From: Rallus limicola
Taxonomy: Eukaryota; Chordata; Aves; Gruiformes; Rallidae
Length of the DNA: 64,000 bases
NCBI GenBank assembly: GCA_022605955.1
Contig: JAKCOZ010000001.1
Span: 20,514,146-20,578,145 of the forward strand
Direction of reading: 5' to 3'
Shown here: positions 54,400-64,000 of the stretch, in pieces
Layout: each line of letters begins with the position of its first letter
How positions within the stretch are numbered: position 1 is the first letter of the stretch
The notes under the pieces: generated by a model
Databases searched by the model: none
What the model saw: the letters and a program-made list of their open reading frames with translations, nothing else
What the model was told of the DNA's origin: nothing
Position numbers and translations under genes: made by a program

Positions 54400-57300
54400 A
54401 TTATTATTAAAATGAAGTTCTTGGAAAATCTGTTTTTCTCTAAGAGATTAATGAGTCCAAGTCTGTCCAGTTACACAAAGCCAAGAAGTAACTCATGGCA
54501 AAAATGCTAGCTAGTACCTGTATATTAAAGGCAGTTAGCAGAACTTAGTGCTGTGCTGGAAGCTTTAGGGTAGGTTATAAGGACAGGTCCTTAACTTCTG
54601 CCCAAGTCGCACTTTAGCCCTTTTGCAGATTTGTGTATGTTTAAATTATGACTGGACACAATGGCACATTTCACTTAAACCATCTGATTTTGGGTTATTA
54701 TCAGAGATATGTTAATGATGCCACAGCTGAATTTATCAAGTAGGTTGGATATTGTATTAATTGCAACCCCAAAAGTTGTTTCATTGCACCAGCAGTAGTG
54801 AAATTTCCCCTGAATGCAACTGAGATGTTTCAGAACAAGTGGAGAAAACCTGGCTTGTAACTTGAACAGCTAGAAAAAGAGCCCAGTTAGTTATAAGAAA
54901 AGGAGAGATTTATCCAAAATTGGTTCAAAAGGGACAATAGGCTCTTGGCTTCGTGTCCCATTGGCCTAGAGATGTCATAGGTGGGACTATAAAGTTAGCA
55001 TTGGATGCAATCCCCTTAAAATCAAGAATAAAACATGGAAAGCTGCACAGTGCTGTGATATAGCACTGCTTGGATCTGGGAAGAAATCCTGTTGCATATG
55101 TACATGCTTTTATCCCTCTTGCAGTGACTCTTTTGAAACAGAGAAATTCATCAGCTGGACCAAAAGTACAAGAATACTGGGACCGGCTGCTGTCCAGGTT
55201 TTTATTAAAAACCTGTTTTTCCTGTGTGGAGATATTAAAGCATGTTAATAACGTAATTAATCAGAATATGAGAGAATTTTCACAGGTTTGGAAGTCAGAC
55301 TAAGCAGGATGAATGCACAAAACACGATTTACACCCTTCCGAATGGGAGGCCCAGCAGTGCTATTGCTTGCTCTAGAGCGGCAGAGGTATATGTTTTGGC
55401 ACTAAGGATGTCAGATTCAGACTCCAGCAACCTGTGTGGTACGAACCACTGTAAATCCCTCTCTAAACTTCCATTTAAAAAGGAGTACTGGAGTCTGTCC
55501 ATGAAAGCTATCAGTCTGTTTTTCCCAGCGATAAATTAGTGTAACATTTGATAAACACAGTATGCCATAAGAGGGTATATCAGCCACTGCTATCAAAAGT
55601 TAATTTTCTAGACTAAATATTCATTTGGATCATTAGAGCTATTAAATACTGTGTCAGTATTTAAGGAGCTGGCTGTGCCTGAGTGCAAGAAGGAGCCTGA
55701 AAAGAATCATATCCTGTCAAGATAAATGATTGAACTGTTCAATGAACTCTTTGACTGGCATTGGTTCCAGTCATGCCAGCTGAAGCTCAATTCCTCTTTG
55801 TCTGTGTGGTCTTGTTTTCACCTTGCCTGTGGGGTGAAAGCGGTTTGATGTGACCTCCTCGCAGACGGAGGCATGAGCCTAACCTCTATTTACACCCTGT
55901 CATAATAGGGAGCTGGCAAACACCGCCGCTTGCTGCCTCTCTCCTCATTTTCTCTGCTTTTATTTTTTTGTCAAATAGTTAGAAGTTTTGCGTTCTAATA
56001 ATAATCTAATTAGCATAGCGGGCTTCTAACATCTTGTTTATGTTGTCTACTCTATTTTGAACAAAAAGGAGCATAGAAAATATGTTCCTTTGCATGGCTT
56101 AAGCATTGCCTTAGGGACTGCAGATGAAGTGGAGCAATAAGGTAACTGGGTGATGTATGTACAGTTTTGTCATTCTGAAATTAAAATTGGAGATGTGAAC
56201 TAATTCCATACTGTACCAAGTCTGGGGCTCAGACTTTAATTTGAAAGGTGATGTATGACACTTGATACCTGGTTTATTTTTGGCATTCAACAAGCCTTCT
56301 CCTTACAAGCTAAGCTTTTTGATAGTGCTGTATGTTTGCACTGACTCTAAACTCATTTATTTTCTGTAATGCTGAAACTATTGTTCAGCCCTTTTTTCAT
56401 AGCGCCAGATTTTCTGTGTCACCCACCATCTCTCGCTTCTTCTCTTCCTCCAATTTATTGACTGTTTCTTGGGCCAGACTTAAAATGGGAGAGCAGCAAA
56501 ATCTCTGAAGTTCTTCCAACTCGGTGCTCTGACAGTGGCTGCCCTGGGGCATCCAGGCTCATACAGAGCTCAGTGGAAACGAGCATCTACCCTGGAAAAT
56601 GGAAAGGAGAAAAGACTTGCTGGGAACTCTTCTGGAAAATAATTGTGCATTTGAGGATTTTCAGGTGAAGTGGGATACTGCAGGTCCACTTGTATGTGTT
56701 GCTGCATTAATGTGGGACAGGGCCCTGTTTAACTATACAGTAGCTGCTTCCTGACAGTGATTTATCACTGTAGTGTGTAACAAGTTTGTGACCTACAGCA
56801 GTGACTGATAGCTACCCTAGACTTCACAAAAGGGAAGAAAGGAAGCCTTATTTATAACTACAAAGGAAAGAGGTAATTTTAAAAAGAAAGAAAGAAAGGA
56901 AGAAGACTCTGATGAATCTTCATTGTGTTTTGAGGGATTGTTTCTATTTATACAAGGAGATAAGTTATAAATAGAACCACATTATGTGTACCATTCTTTT
57001 ACTGCTGCCTTAAAAGGGAAAAAGATGCAAAAGAGATGGTATGGTGTGGGGAGACAGCTAGAAATCTGTTGCATAATATATGCAAATATAATTTTAGAAA
57101 AGAAAAAGAGTTCCTTTGTAAATAAAAAAAAAAAATTAATCTATTCAGCCTGTAATTTAAATTAATAAATTATTTTAAAAGCAAATCCTGACAGGGGCAA
57201 AGGGAACAGGGATTAGCTAAGTTTGTTGAATGCCCTCTTAGCAAGTACACACGTGTCCATACCAAATTGGACATGTAGAGAAATCTGTGTCAAAGTGCTG

Positions 57301-57755
57301 CTGTAACTGTGCAGCAGGTCCAAGAAAGCCCCTAAATTTCAGGCTGTGAAGAAGACACTAAATCAGGTTGCCTCAAAGAGTAAAATTCATTGCCCTCTCA
57401 GGGTGCTCTTGGAAATGGAGGAAATTCTGGGCGAAATCTTTGGTTGTGCTCAGAGGGAGCCTTAGCAACTCCTTCCCCAGCATGCCTGATCTCTGCCCTC
57501 TAGGCCTAGGAGATGGTGAATGATTTAGATGTGATTAGACACATGATGTCATGTGTCATGTGTCTGATCACTGACATCAGTGGAAGGTCTCTCCATATCT
57601 CTTCCTACATTATAACATGTCAGAGGGGAAAGCTTCCAATTCTCTCTCTTGTCTTCTTTTGTCTTGTTTATATTAATTCTGGAAAGTAAAAAATACCCAC
57701 ATTAGCTTATGAAATTTAATCCCATTTTAGACCTGCTGGTATGTAGGCTAGTAAA
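54400..57755. other. Intergenic stretch without recognised gene
   Basis: 3.3 kb. It includes an (AAAG)n-like tract near 56,881-56,900, an A11 run near 57,124, and a short inverted repeat at 57,538-57,557. Open frames at 55,070-55,539 have no support. Confidence 0.45.
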
Positions 57756-57760
57756 GAGTT

Positions 57761-58817
57761 TGTGGTGGGTTGACCATGGCTGCAGACCAGGTGCCCACCA
57801 AAGTCACTCTATTACTTCCCTCCTCAGCTGGACAGGGGAAATACATAATGAAAGGCTCATGTATTAAGATCAGAGAGAGATCATTCAGCAATTACTGTCA
57901 CAGGCAAAAATGGACTCAACATTAAAAAAAAATAATCTAATTTATTATCAAGCAAATCAGAGTAGGATAATGAGAAATAAAACTAAATCTTCAAACAGCT
58001 CCTCCCACCCTTCACTTCTAGGCCTCAACATTGTTCCCGATTTCTCTCCCTCCTCCCCCAGAGTGGCACAGGGGGGATAGAGAATGGGTGTTTGGGTCAG
58101 TTCATCACACTCCTTTCTCCTCAGGGGAATTCCTCACACTCTTCCTGTGTGGGGTCCCTCTCGTGGGAGCGAGTCTTCCATGGACTTCTCCAGTGTGAGT
58201 CCTTCTCTTGGGCTACAGTTCTTCACAAACTGCCCCAGTGTGAGTCCCTTCCATAGTCCCTTCAGGAGCACACTGCTCCAGCATGGGTCCCCCATGAAGT
58301 TACAAGTCCCCCAACAAACCTGCTTCAGCTTGGGCCTCTCTCTCCATAGGCTGCAGGTCCTTCCAGGAGCTTGCTCCAGCACAGGTTTCCCAGGGGGTCA
58401 CAGGCTCCTTCACGTGTTTCCATCTGCTCCAGCATGGGGTCCTCCATCAGCTGCAGATAGAATATCTACTTATCATCTTCCATGGGCTCCAGGGGAATCT
58501 GCTCTGGTGCCTGGAACACCTCCTCCCCCTCCTTCTTCACTGACCTTGGTGCCTGCAAACTTGTTTCTTCAATCTGCACTCCTCTCTCTGGCTGCAAAAG
58601 CTGTTGTTAGGGTTGTTTTTTTTCCTTCTTAACTATGTTATCCCAGAGGTGCTACCACTGTTGCTGATTGGCAAAGCCTTGGCGAGCGATGGGTCTGTCT
58701 TGGAGCCAGCTGGTATTGGCTCTGTTGGACAAAGGGGAAGGTTCTGATGGCTTCTTACAGAAGCCATACCTGCAGTCACCCCACCACTACCAAACCCTTG
58801 CATGCAAGCCCAAAACA
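57761..58817. mobile_element. Solo LTR of an endogenous retrovirus, with 5-bp target-site duplication
   Basis: A 1,057-bp block starting TGTGGTGGGTTGACC and ending CCCAAAACA, so it has the TG...CA ends of an LTR. It is flanked on both sides by GAGTT (57,756-57,760 and 58,818-58,822), a 5-bp target-site duplication typical of ERVL-like elements. The internal text (for example TTTATTATCAAGCAAATCAG and repeated GCTCCAGCATGGGTCC-like units) matches a widespread bird LTR family as I recall it. No internal viral genes adjoin it, so it is a solo LTR left by recombination. A 182-codon + strand frame inside it is a by-product of the repeat. Orientation is not assigned. Confidence 0.88.
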
Positions 58818-58936
58818 GAGTTGTATCCTCTGTAATACTTCACTTTTTTGGTCCAATTATTGCTTCTGCTACTGAAAGTCCTTACTGGGGTGAGCTGATG
58901 TGCAAATGTTATAGTGGACTGCTAGTCCTTTAGTTT

Positions 58937-59016
58937 CATAGAATCACAGGATATCCTGAGTTGGAAGGGACCAATAAGGATCATCAAGTCCAACTCCTGG
59001 CTCCACACAGGATCAT
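58937..59016 (-). mobile_element. CR1 LINE 3' end fragment
   Basis: CATAGAATCACAGGATATCC, then TGAGTTGGAAGGGACCAATA and CTCCTGGCTCCACACAGGAT. Same subfamily wording as the CR1 at 53,783, but only about 80 bp long. Confidence 0.92.
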
Positions 59017-59019
59017 GTA

Positions 59020-62000
59020 TATGACTCATAAGTGCTGTGATGCTAGTTGTAGATGGGTGTATTTGTAATGGAGATAGTTTCTCCAGTAGTTGACCTTTCC
59101 TGTGAGATAGTATTTAGTTACAACAAAGCCTAATTTTATGAAATTACAAATTCTTGTAACTGCCTATTTCAACATTTTCTAGTGTAAAAGTTTTATTTTT
59201 CTGGTTTGGAGCACTTAAGATTATCAAAAGAAAACATTTTGTCTGACCTTTCTCTTCCTTCTGTCCCCATGGCTATTGCTGTGCAGACCTTTTCAGCATT
59301 TTGGCTTTTTGTTCCATTGGGAAGTGAAAGATTTTGGACCCATGGATGGGCCGAGGAGAGGAAGGCTGCTGAGTGGTGCCATTGCAGGGGTTCACACACA
59401 TCAGCAAGGTGAAGGGTACATTATCTTGGCTCCCTTTTGGTCCCTGAGTGGGGCTCTGGCATGTGGCAGCAAAGAAGTCAGTTGCTAAAGCCCCTTCCCA
59501 GAGCAGCTTTGTATGCACAGCAAAGCCTTTTTACATGCACTTTCCTTGGGTGGTGTGGGGTTTGTCTCTGCGTTGTGATGAGCTTCGTGCTTCCAGGGGC
59601 AGCTTGGTTTCAGAGTAAGCCATGAACTTAGAGCACCGATTGCATTAATTGTTTTCACGCCAGCATATTTCCATTGTGGCTGCCATTATAGTTGTGTAAT
59701 GTTTCTTCTCTCTCTTCTTTCATGGCTTTCTTTGCCATGACAGGCTCAGTCAGATTCCTTCATTCACATCTGCTAATGTGAGGGCTGAATAGAATAAATC
59801 TATGCAATGATGGCTTCAGGAAAGAGGGACGGGGGATGGGGGGAGTAGAGGGAGTTATCTCAAAAAAAAAATTCTACTTAATAAGTGGAATTTCAATAGA
59901 CAATTTCAGTTAGTTTGTCCAGAGCAAGATGCTTATGGTATGAATGGTAACAGGGCCCCAAATCCAAAAGTCTTATATCCCCCCTAGTCCTTTTTTCCCC
60001 TAACTTAAAAGTCACCCAAGCGAAGGAACAGACAATGCACAGATTACTTTATTTGGCTTCATCAGGTTTGCCAGGAGAGGAGAGTGCTGCCAAGCTCCTC
60101 AAGACAAGCTATGCTGGGTGCTTGCCCTTGTGCCAGTGTGAAGACAAAAAATAATCAGGAGCCTTGAAAAGAAGCTGGTGCAGCACATGGCTCTTTCCCA
60201 CTCCTCACAAATGATGGCTGTTGTGCTCGTTAACCTCTTCTGGGGCTCAGTCAGTTCACGCTGTGCAGCAGCGGATAACTGAATGAAATAAAAGGCTCGC
60301 AGGACCCATAGAAACACCATAACTCCTTCATTCCCAATGCACATGCAAAGGCTGCCTTCCTCCCAGAATACCAAGTGCCTCTCGTCAAACTCTTAATAAG
60401 TCAATCCCGGCTCCATGTGGCAGTGACAGCTCAGATTCCAGCACAGGCGCGTGGGGCCAGGCCCGGCTCACGATTTACCCCACCAACTTTGGCAAGCCAC
60501 CTCGGGCTCGTGCTTGGCTTCGTTCTGACGACACGCTCCAACGAGGGCACTTGCTTGCGGGGTCTTCTGTAGACACGGGTTCACCTTAGTTAGACCAGCC
60601 CCATCTCTATGTGTAGGCTAGTCTTGCTCAGATCCTTAGCAGGGGGCTAAAAGGAGACACATAATAAGCCTTTAGCATACAAGATCATTAAATAACTGTA
60701 ACTCCATAACATCACTTATAAAGAAAAAATAATTCTTTTTTATCTGAGTGGCTACAGTTCTGATAAATGAAAGCGAATCTCCTCTTTGTGGTTATAAATG
60801 AACAAAGAGGACTGTACAAGCTGATCCAAGGCCTGAAGAAATGAAAGGAAAACCAAAGACTTCAAGGCACTTCAAATGTAGGCTCTTCTAACTAGTAGCC
60901 TTTGATTTTAAGGATTTTTATCTCAAACTGAAGAGGAAAAAGCTACTGTTTAAAATGAACTATGAGCCGTTGAATGGCATGATAAACTCCCATGTGAGGC
61001 TGCAGAAGGAATCTGTGTGCCACAGACAGAGTAAGATATGAGCTCCACTATCTAAAAGAAAAGGGAAGAAAATTTGAAACAAAGCATAAAGTTAATTAGA
61101 AAAAAAGTCAGAAAGGCAAATATCTAAATAACGTTCTCCATGGCAGTTTGGATGAAAGAGGAAGACATGTTACATGATGACTAAATATTTTCCATTCACG
61201 TTTTTCACCTGAATTTAAATATCAAAGGGGGAAAAAAAAAGGGAAGAAAATGCCACTGCAACAATACTTTTAAACACGTGAAATACATTTAGTTCTGTAG
61301 TATTTAATGCATTGCCTTGTGACCTTATAATACAGGACTATCCAGTGATTCTTAGATGTCAGTGAGTGCAGAACATTGAGCTAATTTCCCAGCCTTTCTG
61401 GATGATGCACTATTGCTTGATTCACTCTTTTCCTTTTTCATGTGCTCCAGGTCCAAAAGACCATCGACATACTGAATTCTGTGAGTTTTTGGATGATATC
61501 CCTTCTGTTGAGTCAATGATGATCTTATTTTTGCCATTAGAGACTGAAGAAACTGTTCCCCTGATGCCTTGGTTAAGCTAAGAAAGCTATCTAGGCTCAT
61601 CATGCCATGAAAAAATGAAGCAGATCAAAAATTTCTATAATGGTAATTGTAATTTTGAAATCTCCTTCAAAAATACTAATTTCATAATCCTGCATATCAT
61701 TAAAGGAAATGGCATCAGATAGCTTTTAAATTGTCTGATGTACCCTTGGGGAGAATACCATTTAATTGAATTTAGGATTTGTTTCATTTCAGTTTTAATC
61801 CATGAACATGTGTGTGTGAGTCTAATTCTGGCATGTGGAAACCAGAAAGTGAAGCCTACGTAGGAGAAACAACAGCAAAATGGTATGAGTGTTTCTAAAG
61901 GATGAAAAGTGTGTGGTCTTCATTCAGATTTCCAACTGGTTTGACCCCATGTCATCCTATTGGCTTTAGTTATTGTCTTGATTTATGTTAGCGTAGACAA

Positions 62001-63145
62001 GAGTGGGATTAGATATAAGTGTGGTAGTCCATTGTTTAGAAGAAACATGTTTGTTTTCCATACTATTATCCAGAGAAGTTGACTAGAACTAAGTTATTTC
62101 AAATATCTTTAGTTTTTTACAAAAAAATAGATGTATAGAACCATCTGCATGCAGAATTTAGAATTAGAGATTGAAACATTAAAGAAAAAAGCATAGTTCT
62201 ATATCATCAGAAAATAATTTTTAGATATATTTCTAGTCTCAGTATTTCAATAATTAATGTGCATGAAAAGATGAATTCTATAAGTGAACTACAAACCTCA
62301 TTGGCTGCAAGTGCTGTGATTACACTTTTGATAAGTTGGGCTCAATTAGCCAAAAAATTATTTTAAAAGTGATATAAGCCTTTTCATGTATTTCTAACTT
62401 ACCAGAACATTGCGCTGTTACTAAAGCCCATCTGACTATGCTTATCCTTCTAAAGAGCAACTTTTTGAAAAGGGAATAATTTATTGCTTGCAAACTGAAT
62501 GTAAAATAAGGCTTATTTAGCTAGGCTTGTTATTTGAGTTTTTACATGGTTAGGAAAAGTTGTGTCCTCACTTGTGTCCTCACTTGCATACCACCCTATG
62601 GACATGGGGGCTGGGTAGAGCCTGCTGAATGTAGAATGTAGCCCTTAATGAAGAGTCTAGTATGGCTTAAAATTAGAAAGCAGTGTGAATAATATATATC
62701 ACAATTATATGCATAACCTGAGCTGGTGAAACTAGGTGTACCAGCAACAGGGAACTCAGAACACTTAGATGTAGGTGGCACTGGCTAACATGAAGAGCCC
62801 ATGGTAGCCTGGTAGCATGTCAGTAATGTGTTGGAACATGAAGGCTGGCATGAAGTTGGAGGAAAAGAGTTCAGTTTAAATGGCAAATAAGGGTAGATAA
62901 ATATCTTTCCTTATCATGGAATTATTTCTGTTAGTTGAACATCCTGGAGTCTGATGTGGTGGCCCCTGATGTCCTCTGGTTTAAATCTACTGAGTTTTAG
63001 TGGGAGCAAAATGGGGCCAAGAGACCTGAAGTTGCCTCCTTCATGTTCTTACTGTCTGCCCGTCTCCTGCTGGGTGGCATTTCTTCAAGGAAGAGGAATT
63101 TTCCCAAGTAACATGGTAGGACAAGAGAAAACAGGATCAAGTTGT
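59020..63145. other. Intergenic stretch without recognised gene
   Basis: 4 kb, mostly AT-rich, with a small CpG cluster at about 60,444-60,560 and an exon-like open block at 61,352-61,603 (see findings). No repeat ends were recognised. Confidence 0.45.
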
Positions 63146-63148
63146 GCA

Positions 63149-63384
63149 AAGAAAGGTTTAATCTAGGAAAAATGTCTTCACTAAGAAGCTTATCCTTTGC
63201 AACAGGATACCCAGAGAAATAGTTGAGTCACCATCCCTGGAGGTGTTTAAAAGATGTGTAGATGTGTAGATGTGGCACTTAGGGATGCAGTTTATTTGTG
63301 GACTTGGCAGTGTTAGATTTGTGGTTTGACTTGAATACCTTAAAAATGTTTTCCAACCTGGATGATTCTGTGATTCTATATATT
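63149..63384 (+). mobile_element. CR1 LINE fragment
   Basis: Includes TCACCATCCCTGGAGGTGTT, a short internal TAGATGTG duplication, CTTGGCAGTGTTAGATTTGT, then TCCAACCTGGATGATTCTGT and GATTCTATATA. A CR1 3' end in the + orientation. Confidence 0.92.
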
Positions 63385-63779
63385 TGCTTGATGCTAGATT
63401 TTGTGACCTCTGACTTGTGGTGTGGTCCCTTTGAACAAAGCTTTGTGGAGTGCTGCTCTCACACTGATGTGAGAGAGTGATGAAAGGAAGTTTTCTGCTT
63501 TGTGCTATCTCACATTCAGTGTTTTACCCATAAAACCATAACATTTTATTAGACAGATTGTACATGATACTGTCTCAAAGATATGGCTCCTCAAATAATT
63601 GCACCTCTGTCTCTGGGATTTATACTTCTGTTCTTAGTTTTGTGTAAGCTGTTTTGAAATGCCACATCAGATTATACTGGGAACATTGACATTGTGAAGA
63701 AGATGTGTAAAAATGAAGGAACACTGAAACTGAATCACCTTCAGCAATTTCCTGCGGCATATGTGTTATATATCTTTTA

Positions 63780-63972
63780 ATTGAAGGATTTACTGGAATA
63801 GGCTGCCCAGAGCAGTTGTGGAGTCTCCTTCTCTGGAGACATTCAGAACCCACCTGGATATGTTCCTGAGTGATTTAGCCTAGATGATCCTGCTCTGGCA
63901 GGGGGGTTGGACTGGATGATCTTTCGAGGTCCCTTCCAACTCCTGACCTTTTGTAATTCTGTTATTCTGTGG
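63780..63972 (+). mobile_element. CR1 LINE fragment
   Basis: GGCTGCCCAGAGCAGTTGTG, GAGTCTCCTTCTCTGGAGAC, GTTGGACTGGATGATCTTTC, then GGTCCCTTCCAACTCCTGAC and a degenerate ATTCTGTTATTCTGTGG end. + orientation; the second CR1 within 0.6 kb, so the pair may be separate insertions. Confidence 0.94.
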
Positions 63973-64000
63973 TGACTCTGGTTTGCAACAGAGTCCCACT

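Noticed and set aside
58084..58632. 182-codon + strand open frame
   Set aside because: It lies wholly inside the solo LTR and follows its degenerate GCTCCAGC/GGGTCC repeats.
1..64000. CRISPR arrays, tRNA or rRNA genes, bacterial operons or phage genes
   Set aside because: No regularly spaced repeats, no tRNA-like cloverleaf text and no prokaryotic gene density were seen. The repeat and intron content is avian.

Overview
The window is vertebrate, almost certainly avian, nuclear DNA. The case for a bird rests on many 5'-truncated CR1 LINE copies with the typical tandem-octamer 3' end, a solo endogenous-retrovirus LTR of a type common in birds, compact introns, and a clear orthologue of the vertebrate scavenger receptor stabilin-2 (STAB2). 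The species cannot be fixed from the sequence. No bacterial, plasmid or phage genes, operons, CRISPR arrays or tRNA/rRNA genes were seen.

Positions 1 to about 40,020 hold the 5' part of STAB2 on the minus strand. I traced 28 coding exons, from the initiator ATG at 40,018 down to an exon at 1,493. All have GT/AG boundaries, all phases match, and together they give 3,033 nt or 1,011 codons without a stop or frameshift. Full-length vertebrate STAB2 is about 2,550 residues, so roughly 40 % of the protein is here and the rest lies off the left edge. In order, the encoded part has a signal peptide, a Cys-rich region, a first block of EGF-like repeats, FAS1 domains 1 and 2, a second Cys-rich/EGF block, and the first residues of FAS1 domain 3. 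The introns hold CR1 relics, low-complexity tracts, a G-rich (coding strand) tract, a small tandem duplication and a tiny LTR fragment.

Positions 40,020 to 64,000 lie upstream of STAB2 and contain no gene I can establish. They hold CR1 copies of several ages (about 50.8-51.8, 53.8-54.4, 58.9, 63.1-63.4 and 63.8-64.0 kb), a 1,057-bp solo LTR with a perfect 5-bp target-site duplication (57,761-58,817), a short GC/CpG-rich island near 46.8-47.1 kb, AT and homopolymer tracts, and several exon-like open blocks on the minus strand (43.7, 45.1, 46.3, 47.3 and 61.4 kb). These blocks do not join into one reading frame, and I report them only as leads.

One strong-looking exon (50,870-51,065) proved on inspection to be part of an old CR1, a warning about the weaker candidates. 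I did not find a previously undescribed system. The most useful follow-ups are RNA support for the CpG island and neighbouring exon-like blocks, and the regulatory consequences of the odd tracts inside STAB2 introns.
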